Positions 1-8,712 of a DNA stretch of 64,000 nt are shown here, piece after piece. The stretch's first letter is position 1, and each line of letters begins with the position of its first letter. Position numbers and translations under genes: made by a program. Where the stretch lies: positions 10,105-74,104 of the forward strand of contig UQMB01000014.1 in assembly GCA_900541925.1 (NCBI GenBank), given 5' to 3'. The notes below the pieces were generated by a model. The model was not told the origin of the DNA and did no database searches. It worked only from the letters and a program-made list of their open reading frames with translations. The DNA comes from an uncultured Bacteroidales bacterium. Lineage in GTDB: Bacteria > Bacteroidota > Bacteroidia > Bacteroidales > UBA932.

Positions 1-1555
1 CCTCGACGGCAATCCTCGCCGGGAAGCGCCCGCGCCCGAGTTTCCTCGTGACGAACGCCCGCTCCCCCGGAGTGAGTGCAAACAAGAACACCGTCAGCGC
101 CATCGAACCCCAAGCCGCAAGGCACACCAGCAGGACTCTCAGGATGCCCGGAGGAAGGCCGCAATGCAGCAGCGCAGGGAGCGCAAGCGAGAGGACGCTA
201 ACCCCCGCAAGAGGCAGGGCCACGGCCCGCATGAACTTTCCGAGCGGGAAGCCGGTCTGCGAGCGGACGATGATGAGTCTCAGCACCAGCACTGCGAAAT
301 ATATGACGACAAACACCACATACGCCCACGAAGCCGGCGCTCCCGCCCTGAAAGAAAGCCACACCAGCGGAAGGCACAGATAAGACACCAGGCCCGTGAC
401 GAGGTAATACCTGCGCACCTTCCCTGCGGCGAGCACCAGGGTCAGGACGGAATTGCCCGTCAGATCCACCAGAAGCCCGAGCAGGGATAGCCTCAAGAAC
501 GACGCGGCCATCGGCGGCACCTCCACGAGCCAGAGCCCGAGCACCGCCTCAGCCTCGAAAAGCAGAGGTATGAAGAATGCCAGTATCACCAGATACGAGA
601 ACTTCGCGCCCTTGCGCACGAGTTCAAAACTGTACTCCCTGTCGCCGGACGCCCAGGACTTGGTGATCTGCGGATTGATGGCGGTGAGGAAGTTGGAGAC
701 AAACTGCCCGGCTATGTTCTCGATCTGGGCGGCGACTCCTCTGGCCGCGTTGACCGTCACCCCGAAGAAGACATTCACCACCAGATTGACGCCCTGCGTG
801 TTGAACACATAGGCGCTCGTGCCGAAAAAGCTCCATCCGGCGAAACCGGACATCTCCCGCACGAGCGGCCAGTCCACCACGAACCTGCCACGGCTCTCCG
901 CGAAGTGCCGACGGCAATAGACGGAATATGTCGAGCGCACGATGATAGCCACCGCGAGCATCAGGACGGCATAAGTCTCAAGTTTGTCGAACACAGAGAC
1001 ATACAGCAGCATGGCCACCGCCAGTTTCAGCCCCGCCTCCAGGATGCTCACCATGGCGAACGCGGACATCTTCTCGCGGGCGATTATCGTGGCGTTGTAC
1101 GGCACCGCCAGAAGGTTGAACACCAGCACGCCCAGAGAGCAGTGCAGCACCATGGCGGCAGCCCCCTCCCGGCCCGGAGGGATGGCCATCCTCTCCCGCA
1201 GGAACCACAGCCCAAGAGTCTCTGCCAGCAGCACGATGACGGCCGAGAGCAACAGCTGGATCAGCAGGCCGGCGCAGAACACGCGCCTGAGTTTCTCCTC
1301 GTCGCCACGGCCAAGCTCGAATGAGATGAATCGGCTGATGGCCGATGAGATGGATGCCGAGATGAAGGTGAACAGCGTGACGGCCCCGCCTACGGCGTTG
1401 TAGACGCCATAGTCCTCCACGCCCAGCGCATCGAGCACGACACGCGAGGTAAAGAGGCCGATAAAAATCAGCAGCAGCATGCGGAAATACAGCAGAAGAG
1501 TGTTTTTGGCAATTCTCCTGCTGTTCTCCGACAAACCTGCCGCCCCGGGAGCCAT
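1..1555 (-). CDS. Wzx-like polysaccharide flippase (partial, runs off left edge)
   Basis: The reading frame opens at an ATG (1555) and stays open to the first base, so the C-terminus lies outside the window. The visible 518 codons are dominated by hydrophobic segments, about twelve, in the pattern of the MOP/MATE-type lipopolysaccharide flippases that move lipid-linked glycans across the inner membrane. Seen near the N-terminus are the phrases YFRMLLLIFIGLFTSR and VEDYGVYNAVGGAVTLF, the arrangement known from Bacteroidota polysaccharide biosynthesis flippases. It starts 2 nt after the stop of the DUF975 gene and so is probably the last gene of the suf-ispE transcript. No glycosyltransferase is visible nearby, so its glycan substrate is unknown. 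Confidence 0.85.
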   Translation of the reverse strand, partial: MAPGAAGLSENSRRIAKNTLLLYFRMLLLIFIGLFTSRVVLDALGVEDYGVYNAVGGAVTLFTFISASISSAISRFISFELGRGDEEKLRRVFCAGLLIQLLLSAVIVLLAETLGLWFLRERMAIPPGREGAAAMVLHCSLGVLVFNLLAVPYNATIIAREKMSAFAMVSILEAGLKLAVAMLLYVSVFDKLETYAVLMLAVAIIVRSTYSVYCRRHFAESRGRFVVDWPLVREMSGFAGWSFFGTSAYVFNTQGVNLVVNVFFGVTVNAARGVAAQIENIAGQFVSNFLTAINPQITKSWASGDREYSFELVRKGAKFSYLVILAFFIPLLFEAEAVLGLWLVEVPPMAASFLRLSLLGLLVDLTGNSVLTLVLAAGKVRRYYLVTGLVSYLCLPLVWLSFRAGAPASWAYVVFVVIYFAVLVLRLIIVRSQTGFPLGKFMRAVALPLAGVSVLSLALPALLHCGLPPGILRVLLVCLAAWGSMALTVFLFALTPGERAFVTRKLGRGRFPARIAVE

Positions 1556-1557
1556 CG

Positions 1558-2217
1558 TCAGCCGAGGACTATTGTGGTCTCGCTCTTAAGATCCTCGTAG
1601 AATGCGGCCACGCTCATCTGCATATAAGGAATAAGCCAGATGAAGCCCACACCGCAGGTGAGGATGGACAGGATGAACCATCCTATAAAACTGAGATAGA
1701 GATAGAAAAGGTCAAACTTGTGCCCTTTCATCATCTCGCGGCTGCGTGTGCTCGCCTCCCACGGGGAGAGTTCCGGACGCTCGTGGAGGATATACGGCGT
1801 CAGCGCATAGGCAAAACTCATCACGATTCCCGGGATGAACAGCAGCAGGCACCAGAGCAGAATCTTGACGGACATGCAGAGATAGCCGAGCATCTTGTGG
1901 AGATAGTTGTCCGTGGCGAATGTCCACATGTTGCGGGTCAGATCCGTGTTGCCGGTCTGGTACATCAGCAGCGTGGCGTTGACATATCCGATGCTCGCCG
2001 GGGCAAGTACAAACACTCCGAGGATGAAACATACGCCCGACATCGCGAGGACATTGCCCACAGGAGGGACTATCCCGCGCTCGGAGCTGCCTATAAGGTT
2101 GCTGCTCGAGCATATCAGGGACACGAGGATAAACACGATTGTCGCTACCACGACCGGAGACCAGTTGCCCTTGAGCCTGGCCAGCGCCGCATTCTTGTAA
2201 TACTGGTTAGTTTGCAT
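1558..2217 (-). CDS. DUF975 family integral membrane protein
   Basis: A 219-residue protein with a short polar N-terminus (MQTNQYYKNAALARLKGNW) followed by about six membrane segments. The N-terminal YKxxALxxLKGNW pattern and the stretch ending FILSILTCGVGFIWLIPYM match the DUF975 family of unknown function. The protein probably sits in the inner membrane; no catalytic residues are evident. It lies between ispE (19 nt upstream) and the flippase (2 nt downstream), which suggests co-transcription but not a shared job. The start is the first ATG after the intergenic gap. Confidence 0.75.
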   Translation of the reverse strand: MQTNQYYKNAALARLKGNWSPVVVATIVFILVSLICSSSNLIGSSERGIVPPVGNVLAMSGVCFILGVFVLAPASIGYVNATLLMYQTGNTDLTRNMWTFATDNYLHKMLGYLCMSVKILLWCLLLFIPGIVMSFAYALTPYILHERPELSPWEASTRSREMMKGHKFDLFYLYLSFIGWFILSILTCGVGFIWLIPYMQMSVAAFYEDLKSETTIVLG

Positions 2218-2236
2218 ATCAATAAAGTTTAATCTG

Positions 2237-3004
2237 CTAATATACTAATTTCCGGAAAAGTCCGAACACCGCCGAGCCTGAACCGGACATGGAGGCATAG
2301 ACCGCCCCATCAGAATAGAACCGCTCCTTCAATGCGGCCACTTCCGGGTGAGCGGCAAATACTGACGGCTCAAAATCATTCGTCAGGGTCCCCCGCCACT
2401 CCTCAACCGGACGGGACAGCACCTCGCGGAGCGGCTTCCGCTCACCGGCGCGGCTGAGGTCGAGCCCTGAATAGGCCTCCCTGGTGCTCACTTTCACCCC
2501 TGCGGGCACCTCAACCCGGATTTCAAAAGAGGAAAGGTCAAGCTCGCAGGGGGTCAGTTTCTCTCCCCTTCCCTCCCCGAACATGGGGCGGTCATAGATG
2601 AAGAACGGGCAGTCCGAGCCGAGCATGGCTGCACGCGAGGCGAGAGCGGCCTCGTCAAGTCCGAGCGAGAACATCTCATTGAGGGCCTTAAGCGTGAACG
2701 CGGCATCGGCGGAACCGCTGCCGAGCCCGGCGCCGACAGGGGCGGCCTTGTGCAGGACTATCCTCACCGGAGGCAGGCCGAACTCGCCGGAAAGCAGGCG
2801 GCAGGCGCGCCAGGAGAGGTCCGTCTCCGGATCCCAGTCCCCGCCAATGACCTCTACCGACCCTCTGTCCGACTCCTCGATGTCTATTCGGTCCCCCATC
2901 CCCCGGAACGGCACGAACAGGGTCTCCAGATCGTGATACCCGTCCGGGCGACGCCTCAGGATGTTGAGTCCCAGGTTGATCTTGACATCAGGATATACTG
3001 TCAT
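2237..3004 (-). CDS. ispE: 4-diphosphocytidyl-2-C-methyl-D-erythritol kinase
   Basis: GHMP-family kinase that phosphorylates CDP-methylerythritol in the MEP isoprenoid pathway in the cytoplasm. Visible signs: the N-terminal substrate region KINLGLNILRRRPDGYHDLE, the glycine-rich GHMP loop PVGAGLGSGSADAA, and the C-terminal SMSGSGSAVFGLF. With the ATG at 3004 the protein has 255 residues, close to the family's usual 260-290. A longer frame would need a TTG at 3019; the ATG is preferred because it is preceded by GAGAGGTG and directly begins the conserved sequence. It overlaps the end of sufD by 17 nt, so the two are translationally coupled. Confidence 0.95.
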   Translation of the reverse strand: MTVYPDVKINLGLNILRRRPDGYHDLETLFVPFRGMGDRIDIEESDRGSVEVIGGDWDPETDLSWRACRLLSGEFGLPPVRIVLHKAAPVGAGLGSGSADAAFTLKALNEMFSLGLDEAALASRAAMLGSDCPFFIYDRPMFGEGRGEKLTPCELDLSSFEIRVEVPAGVKVSTREAYSGLDLSRAGERKPLREVLSRPVEEWRGTLTNDFEPSVFAAHPEVAALKERFYSDGAVYASMSGSGSAVFGLFRKLVY

Positions 3005-3581
3005 ACACCTCTCGGGCAAGGTCTTCGGGAAGCCGCGACACTATCGGGGCGAGGAAAGCGATCATCTGCAGATGCCGGGCCTCTTCCTCCGGGATGCCGC
3101 GCGAGCGCATATAGAACTGTTCCTCAAGATTGAGGAATCCGGATGTGCAGCCGTGCGAGCACTCCACATCGTCGGCATAGATTTCAAGTTGCGGCCTGGA
3201 CTCCACCCGGGCCGTGTCAGAAAGCAATATGGTGTGGTTCTCCTGGTACGCCTTGGTCTTCTGCGCGCCCTGAGCCACATAGATCAGACCGTCAAACGCG
3301 GCCCGGGACTCCCCGCCCGCGATGCCCCTGAAGTTCTGCCTCGACACGCTGCCGCCGCAGTTGTGCCGCACCAGGACATTGACGGACAGTTTCTCATCGG
3401 CGCGGCACAGATATACTCCGGCCACATCCACCTCGCAGCCTTCCCCGTCTATATCCACCTCAAGCGACACCTCGGCTGACGTGCCCGGAAGCGAGAGAAG
3501 CGTGAGACGGAGCGACTCGCCCGAGGAGAGGCTGATCCGGCCGGGGATCTCATCCCGCCCTATTACAACGACTCTATCCAT
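2988..3581 (-). CDS. sufD: SufD-like Fe-S scaffold subunit, half-length
   Basis: Partner of SufB and SufC in the SUF iron-sulfur assembly scaffold. The 197 residues match only the C-terminal half of ordinary SufD (about 420-450 residues): the beta-helix repeats followed by YADDVECSHGCTSG, where the conserved His of the CSHG motif is present, and the terminal region EEEARHLQMIAFL. The usual N-terminal helical domain is missing, and no sequence encoding it lies between sufC and sufD. Its ATG overlaps the sufC stop by 8 nt, so the short form is the native start rather than a frameshift product. Placement after sufC supports the assignment. Confidence 0.85.
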   Translation of the reverse strand: MDRVVVIGRDEIPGRISLSSGESLRLTLLSLPGTSAEVSLEVDIDGEGCEVDVAGVYLCRADEKLSVNVLVRHNCGGSVSRQNFRGIAGGESRAAFDGLIYVAQGAQKTKAYQENHTILLSDTARVESRPQLEIYADDVECSHGCTSGFLNLEEQFYMRSRGIPEEEARHLQMIAFLAPIVSRLPEDLAREVYDSIS

Positions 3582-4329
3582 TGATGCTCTCGTATCCTTC
3601 TTTTTCTATCCTGTCCACCAGTTCCTTGCCGGCCGTCTTGACTATCCTTCCGTCCTTCAGGACATGCACGACATCAGGCTCGATGTATTCGAGCAGGCGG
3701 TGGTAGTGGGTTATGACAATATATGAGGTCTCCTCCGTCCGCAGGGCGTTGACTCCCTCAGCCACAGTGCGTAGCGCATCCACATCCAGTCCCGAGTCGG
3801 TCTCGTCAAGGATGCCGAGCACCGGGGAGAGCATGGCCATCTGGAAGATTTCGTTGCGCTTCTTCTCCCCTCCGGAGAAGCCGACATTGACTTCACGCCT
3901 CGCGAACTCAGGCTTCATCTTGACGAAATTCATGTTCTCCTTCAGCAGGGCAAGGAACTCGGCCGGCTTGAGTTCAGGCTGGCCCTGCGCCTTGCGGCGG
4001 GCGTTGACTGCGGCCTTCATGAAGTTGGTGATGCTCACTCCGGGTATCTCCACAGGGTACTGGAAACTCAGGAAAACCCCGGCCCAGGAGCGTTCCTCCG
4101 GGCTCATGGCGAGCAGGTCCCGCCCCATGAAGAGAACCGAGCCTTCCGTCACCTTGAGGTCGGGACGGCCGGAGAGCACCGCGCCGAGCGTGCTCTTGCC
4201 GGCTCCGTTTGGCCCCATCACGGCATGTACTTCTCCGCGGCGGATTGTCAGGTCGATCCCCTTGAGGATCTCCTTGCCTTCCACCCCGGCATGCAGGTTC
4301 TTTATTTCAAGAAGTATATTATCAGACAT
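3574..4329 (-). CDS. sufC: SufC, ATPase of the SUF Fe-S assembly complex
   Basis: ABC-type ATPase that drives conformational change in the SufBCD scaffold. Motifs seen: Walker A GPNGAGKST near residue 40, the SufC-type signature VGFSGGEKKRNEIFQ, Walker B LGILDETDSGLD, and the switch His in the IVITHYHRLL phrase. Length 251 residues is normal for the family. It follows pnuC by 23 nt and overlaps sufD by 8 nt, so sufB, pnuC, sufC and sufD appear co-transcribed. Confidence 0.97.
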   Translation of the reverse strand: MSDNILLEIKNLHAGVEGKEILKGIDLTIRRGEVHAVMGPNGAGKSTLGAVLSGRPDLKVTEGSVLFMGRDLLAMSPEERSWAGVFLSFQYPVEIPGVSITNFMKAAVNARRKAQGQPELKPAEFLALLKENMNFVKMKPEFARREVNVGFSGGEKKRNEIFQMAMLSPVLGILDETDSGLDVDALRTVAEGVNALRTEETSYIVITHYHRLLEYIEPDVVHVLKDGRIVKTAGKELVDRIEKEGYESING

Positions 4330-4352
4330 AGTCTTGCAAATTTACAATTATT

Positions 4353-5009
4353 TTAAGCTTTGTGCTCATAGAGCCTGCGCCAGGACACGAGCGACCAGAT
4401 GCCGTTGGCAAGGTACAGGCCGCAGACGAACGGCATGAATACATGGCCCACGGAGATGTGCATCACCAGCTGGAAGACATTGACCAGAAGCCACGCGATC
4501 CAGCAGTCCCACTTCTTCAGGGCGGAGAGCAGCTGCGCGGCGAGGATAAGCACAGTCACGCAGGCGTCGAGATACGGAATCGGGTCGGAGGAGAGCTTGC
4601 CCGGGAACACCACGCTCCCGAGCAGGCTGATGAACCAGCCCCACACTCCGGCAAGGGCCAGGACAGCGAGCACCACGACAACCCGCTGAGTCCAGCTCAG
4701 CATCCCGACCTTGAGAGCCTTGTCGTCCTTTGAACTCTGCTCCCCGCTTCTCGGATGCGTCCACCTGTAATGGCCGAGCACATTGATGCCCAGGGATATA
4801 GGCTGGAGAAGCAGGTTGGCGTAGAGGTTCTTGTTCCAGAACATCAGGAAGAGCAGGGCGGAGTAGACATATCCCACACAGAAGTTGTATTTGCTGTTGC
4901 GCCCGGCGAGAAACACGCAGGTCAGGCCGAAGAGCGAAGTCAGCAAGTCTATCAGCAGCACCGGTCTGTCCGGGCCGATGGTGAAAAGAGCGTAGTCAAG
5001 CCATTCCAT
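4353..5009 (-). CDS. PnuC-family vitamin/nucleoside transporter inserted in the suf operon
   Basis: A 218-residue membrane protein with six to seven hydrophobic segments. NVLGHYRWTHP and the C-terminal pattern WDCWIAWLLVNVFQ...LYLANGIWSLVSW resemble PnuC transporters, which carry nicotinamide riboside, or thiamine or riboflavin in relatives. The substrate cannot be read from the sequence, and no TPP or FMN riboswitch was found upstream. It starts 1 nt after the sufB stop and ends 23 nt before sufC, so it is embedded in the Fe-S operon, which is unusual. A second PnuC-like gene lies at 33604-34359. Confidence 0.85.
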   Translation of the reverse strand: MEWLDYALFTIGPDRPVLLIDLLTSLFGLTCVFLAGRNSKYNFCVGYVYSALLFLMFWNKNLYANLLLQPISLGINVLGHYRWTHPRSGEQSSKDDKALKVGMLSWTQRVVVVLAVLALAGVWGWFISLLGSVVFPGKLSSDPIPYLDACVTVLILAAQLLSALKKWDCWIAWLLVNVFQLVMHISVGHVFMPFVCGLYLANGIWSLVSWRRLYEHKA

Positions 5010-5010
5010 A

Positions 5011-6459
5011 TCAGCCTATCGCGCCTTCAAGTGAAACGGAAAGGAGTTTCTGCGCCTCGACGGCAAACTCCATCGGCAGGCGGGACAGGACCTCCTTGGC
5101 ATAGCCTCCCACTATCAGCCCGACGGCATCCTCCGGGCTGATGCCCCTCTGGGTGCAGTAGAACAGCTGGTCGTCACTGATCTTGGAGGTTGTGGCCTCG
5201 TGCTCCACGGTGGATGAGGGGTTCTGGTTGCGTATCACCGGGAAGGTGTGCGCTCCGCAGGAGCTGCCGATCAGGAGAGAGTCGCACTGGGAGTAGTTCT
5301 TGGAGTTGGATGCTCCCGGGGCGATGTGCACGAGTCCGCGGTAGCTGTTCTCGCTGTTGCCGGCGGAGATGCCCTTGGAGACGATGCGGCTGCGGGTGTT
5401 GCGGCCCAGGTGTATCATCTTGGTTCCCGTGTCGGCCTGCTGGAAATGGTTGGTCATCGCCACGCTGTAGAACTCTGACGAGGAGTTGTCTCCCTTGAGG
5501 ATGGTGCTCGGGTATTTCCAGGTCACGGCTGAACCCGTCTCGACCTGCGTCCAGCTGAGGTGCGACCCGCTGCCGCGGCATATCCCCCTCTTGGTGACCA
5601 GGTTGAGTATGCCGCCGCGGCCCTGGGCGTCTCCCGGATACCAGTTCTGCACGGTGCTGTATTTGACGTCGGCGTCTTTCTCCACGATGATCTCCACCAC
5701 TGCGGCATGCAGCTGGTGTTCGTCGCGCATCGGGGCGGTGCAGCCTTCCATGTAGCTCAGCTGCGAACCCTCGTCCGCCACGATGAGCGTCCTCTCGAAC
5801 TGCCCGGTCCCGAGGGCGTTGATGCGGAAATAACTGGAGAGCTCCATCGGGCACTTGACCCCTTTGGGGATATAGCAGAACGATCCGTCGGAGAACACGG
5901 CCGAGTTGAGCGCGGCGTAGAAATTGTCCCCCGGAGGGACCACCGTGGCGAGGTACTTGCGCACCAGCTCAGGGTATTCCTTGACCGCCTCGGAGAAAGA
6001 GCAGAAGATTATACCCTTGTCCGCCAAGGTCTTGCGGAATGTCGTCTTGACGCTTACGGAGTCGAACACCGCATCCACCGCCACCTCACCGCGAGGCTTC
6101 ACTCCCGCGAGAGCCTCCCGCTCGTGAAGAGGTATGCCGAGCTTGTCGAAGGTCTCCATAAGGGCCGGATCTATCTCTGTCGGACGGTCTTCGTCCCTTT
6201 TGGGCGCGGCCCAATATATTATGTCCTGGAAGTCTATCTCGGGGAGTCTGAGATGTCCCCACTGCGGGGGCGTCATCCCGAGCCAGCGGCGGTAGGCGTC
6301 GAGCCTGAAGTCCAGCAGCCACTGCGGCTCCTCTTTTTTGGAAGAGATGAGGCGGATGATGTCCTCGTTGAGACCTTTAGGCACATATTCCTGCTCGACT
6401 TCGGTCACGAAGCCGCCCTCATACTCCTTCTGCGTGAAATCTTTTAGAATATCATCCAT
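5011..6459 (-). CDS. sufB: SufB, Fe-S cluster scaffold protein
   Basis: Core scaffold on which the SUF machinery builds Fe-S clusters. The 482 residues are full length for SufB. Clear family regions are NSAVFSDGSFCYIPKGVKC, SYMEGCTAPMRDEHQLHAAV, TKRGICRGSGSHLSWTQVE, and a C-terminal LIGSSCGAHTFPVI segment that carries the conserved cysteine expected for cluster assembly. First gene of the operon: a complete -33/-7 promoter lies 10 nt upstream of the ATG. The sulfur donors sufS and sufE/U are not in the window. Confidence 0.97.
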   Translation of the reverse strand: MDDILKDFTQKEYEGGFVTEVEQEYVPKGLNEDIIRLISSKKEEPQWLLDFRLDAYRRWLGMTPPQWGHLRLPEIDFQDIIYWAAPKRDEDRPTEIDPALMETFDKLGIPLHEREALAGVKPRGEVAVDAVFDSVSVKTTFRKTLADKGIIFCSFSEAVKEYPELVRKYLATVVPPGDNFYAALNSAVFSDGSFCYIPKGVKCPMELSSYFRINALGTGQFERTLIVADEGSQLSYMEGCTAPMRDEHQLHAAVVEIIVEKDADVKYSTVQNWYPGDAQGRGGILNLVTKRGICRGSGSHLSWTQVETGSAVTWKYPSTILKGDNSSSEFYSVAMTNHFQQADTGTKMIHLGRNTRSRIVSKGISAGNSENSYRGLVHIAPGASNSKNYSQCDSLLIGSSCGAHTFPVIRNQNPSSTVEHEATTSKISDDQLFYCTQRGISPEDAVGLIVGGYAKEVLSRLPMEFAVEAQKLLSVSLEGAIG

Positions 6460-6469
6460 ATATAAACGG

Positions 6470-6499
6470 CAAATTTACGCATTTTTGAGAAGCCACCAA
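6470..6499 (-). promoter_or_regulatory. Promoter of the suf operon (Bacteroidota type)
   Basis: On the minus strand TTG (6499-6497) is followed after exactly 19 nt by TAAATTTG (6477-6470), an exact match to the Bacteroidota -33/-7 consensus TTG-N19/20-TAnnTTTG. The sufB ATG is only 10 nt further on, so the 5' leader should be about five nt. Binding is inferred from the consensus only. Confidence 0.75.
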
Positions 6500-6526
6500 A
6501 AAGCAAAAATAGTTTTATCCCTCCCC

Positions 6527-6556
6527 TTGCACAGTCGAAATAATCTTCTATCTTTG
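6527..6556 (+). promoter_or_regulatory. Promoter of the coiled-coil lipoprotein gene
   Basis: TTG (6527-6529), 19 nt spacer, TATCTTTG (6549-6556): an exact consensus match facing right, divergent from the suf promoter. The predicted transcript has a leader of roughly 120 nt that includes an 11-G run and a 7-bp inverted repeat (6625-6631 with 6656-6662). Confidence 0.75.
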
Positions 6557-6606
6557 CGGATAACTACACAACGGAAGATTCCTCGCCTCGTCCATGGAAT
6601 TTGATA

Positions 6607-6617
6607 GGGGGGGGGGG
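6607..6617 (+). repeat. Poly-G tract (11 G) in the 5' leader
   Basis: Eleven consecutive G residues lie about 50 nt downstream of the predicted promoter and 69 nt before the lipoprotein ATG. Tracts of this length are prone to slipped-strand changes. Whether the length varies here cannot be seen from one sequence. Confidence 0.9.
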
Positions 6618-6685
6618 AGAGAGGATACCCGCTTCTGTAACAATAACTTGCCTTCCGGGTATAAGGCAGTAACTAACAAACATTT

Positions 6686-8692
6686 ATGAAAAAAATTCTA
6701 TGTTATCTGGCTGTCGGCGCTGTCGCGCTCGGCACCATTTCTTGTGTGAAGGACCAGGAGTCCGCTTCGGTGACTGCAGTGAGGCAGGCCAAGGCAGCTC
6801 AGCTGTTGAGCGTCGCCGACCTCAACAAGGCCCAGGCGGAGGCGGCCAATATCACGGCCAACGCCGAAGCCGCCCTCATGGCCGCCCAAGCCGAGTACCA
6901 GAAAGCTCAAGCCGAGTACCAGAAAGCCCTTGCCGAGTACCAGAAAGCCCTTGCCGACAAGACAGGAGCCGAGGCGGATGCCATCCGCGAGAAGATGAAG
7001 CAGGACCAGGAGAGGTTCCAGATGGAGAAGCAGAAGATTCTCATCGAAATCGAGCGCATCCGCGCAGAAGCCGATGCCCAGATTGCCGCCTACAGGCTGA
7101 GCATCAAGAAGCTTGAGCAGGAGATTGCCGACCTGGCCGACGAGCGTGTCAAGAAGCTCTTCGCCGAGTACAGCTCCCTCGTGTCCGACCTCTCGGCGGA
7201 GAGGACCCGCCTTCTGGGCGAGCAGACCCTCAAGATCAAAGCAGAGAGCGACCTCGTGTCGCTTCAGGCCGCGGCCTCTGAGACCGAGACCGAGTACAAC
7301 AACCGGATAGCCGGACGGAAGGCCTACATCGAGATGCTCAAAGCCCATATGGAGCACCAGCCTGACCGCGCGACCCTTGAGCCGCTCCTCCGCGCCAAGG
7401 CAGAAGAGTACGAGGAGCAAGCCTACAAGTTTGACCAGAACGAGGCCAAGGCCTATGAGCAGAGCGAGGACAATCTGATGATGAAGTATGAAGACTCGAA
7501 TGCGATCAGTCCTTATATCTACTCGTGGTACGGGATGAATGTTTACATCCCTCTCGTCAGCTCCCTCTACGACCTGAATGTGGTAGCCAGGATGAACGTC
7601 GATGACGGGTCTGAACCGACATATATCAGGGGATATTCCAACCTGTTCAGTTTCCAGGTTCCCGCGACCAACAGCGCACTGATAGAAAAGGCCAAGTTCG
7701 AACTCGAGAAAGAGATTCGCTACGACAAGGAGTGGGTAGGCAAGGAAGGCGACGACAGGACATACGAAAACACCCTCCACGCTTGGCTGAAGTTCTGCGA
7801 AGAGACGCTTGAAAAACGCGAGAAAGAACTCGCCGAGAAAGCTGACGCTCTCGAAAAGGCCAAGAAAGCCAAGGCTGACGCCAAGCAGGCGCACATTGAT
7901 GCGGTGGCAGCCCACGATAAGGCACACGCCGCTCTGGAAGCAGCCCAAGAGGCTTACGATAAGGCAGTAAAGGCAGAGGCGGAGGCTCAGGCCGCCTATG
8001 ATGCGGAAAGCGACCCGGCCAAGAAAGCAGAACTTCAGAAAGCCCTTGACGCAGCCAAGAAAGCTGCGGCAGATGCGGCGACCGCACTCGGCAAGGCCCG
8101 CGATGCGAACGATGCCGCACAGAAAGCGGAGGACGACGCCCTGACGAAGAGCCAAGAGGTGTACAACGCTTACTCTGATGCCGTCACTGAGTACGAAGAC
8201 GCTCAGGAAAGGAAGATTACCGCCGAGAAACTGGTTATAGCGTATCGGGATGAAATCGCATTCTACAACAAGAGAATCGCGAAAAACGAGGCACTCTACA
8301 ACAACTTCGACAACGCGGTCGCAGAGGCCCTCGCCGAGCAGCAGGCATTCGTGAAGGAGATGCTCGAACTCGTCGACATCCGCGACAAGGCGGTAGCGGC
8401 ATATTATGAAGCTTCCAAGGCCCTTGGAATACTGCGCGAGGAGGTCAAAGCTCTCCAGGAGCTCTACAACGCAGCCACCTACGAGAGCTACGCCGAATCC
8501 ATCACCGCCGCAGAGGCTGATATAGCAAGATTCACGCAGTATATAGAGGATGCCAAGAACGCGGCAAGCAGCAAGGAAGAGAGCATCAAGCTCATCGAGA
8601 AGAGGATTGCCGACATCGAGGCCCGCATCAAGGTACTTGAAACCCTGGTGGACAACGCCAAGAAAGAGCTTGACGCAGCACTCGCAGCATAG
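6686..8692 (+). CDS. Large coiled-coil surface lipoprotein
   Basis: 668 residues starting with a lipoprotein signal peptide (MKKILCYLAVGAVALGTISC, acylated Cys20). The residues after the Cys (VKDQE) resemble the acidic lipoprotein export signal of Bacteroidota, suggesting surface display. Residues about 25-225 and 330-665 are rich in Ala, Lys, Glu and Gln in heptad order and should form long coiled coils. Between them lies a more globular stretch containing SPYIYSWYGMNVYIPLVSS. A seven-residue unit (AEYQKA plus Q or L) is repeated three times near residue 70. No family is recognised. The next gene encodes a small outer-membrane barrel 20 nt downstream, so the two may form a cell-envelope pair. 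It could be an adhesin, a structural tether or a stalk. Confidence 0.75.
   Translation: MKKILCYLAVGAVALGTISCVKDQESASVTAVRQAKAAQLLSVADLNKAQAEAANITANAEAALMAAQAEYQKAQAEYQKALAEYQKALADKTGAEADAIREKMKQDQERFQMEKQKILIEIERIRAEADAQIAAYRLSIKKLEQEIADLADERVKKLFAEYSSLVSDLSAERTRLLGEQTLKIKAESDLVSLQAAASETETEYNNRIAGRKAYIEMLKAHMEHQPDRATLEPLLRAKAEEYEEQAYKFDQNEAKAYEQSEDNLMMKYEDSNAISPYIYSWYGMNVYIPLVSSLYDLNVVARMNVDDGSEPTYIRGYSNLFSFQVPATNSALIEKAKFELEKEIRYDKEWVGKEGDDRTYENTLHAWLKFCEETLEKREKELAEKADALEKAKKAKADAKQAHIDAVAAHDKAHAALEAAQEAYDKAVKAEAEAQAAYDAESDPAKKAELQKALDAAKKAAADAATALGKARDANDAAQKAEDDALTKSQEVYNAYSDAVTEYEDAQERKITAEKLVIAYRDEIAFYNKRIAKNEALYNNFDNAVAEALAEQQAFVKEMLELVDIRDKAVAAYYEASKALGILREEVKALQELYNAATYESYAESITAAEADIARFTQYIEDAKNAASSKEESIKLIEKRIADIEARIKVLETLVDNAKKELDAALAA
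6890..6952 (+). repeat. Three tandem 21-bp repeats within the lipoprotein gene
   Basis: Three head-to-tail copies of a 21-bp unit beginning GCCGAGTACCAGAAAGC, with only small changes between copies. Each copy encodes one seven-residue heptad, so gain or loss of copies would keep the frame and lengthen or shorten the coiled coil. Confidence 0.85.
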
Positions 8693-8712
8693 TGGTCTTT
8701 AATATTGATATT

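Noticed and set aside
4353..5013. A TPP or FMN riboswitch controlling the PnuC gene in the suf operon
   Set aside because: Only one base separates sufB and pnuC, and no aptamer-like sequence was seen within the 3' end of sufB.
5560..6447. 295-codon frame antisense to sufB
   Set aside because: No recognisable protein features; sufB on the other strand is certain.
6698..8155. 485-codon frame antisense to the coiled-coil lipoprotein
   Set aside because: It mirrors the Ala/Lys/Glu codons of the real gene as Leu/Gly/Phe-rich text with no domain, and has no promoter.
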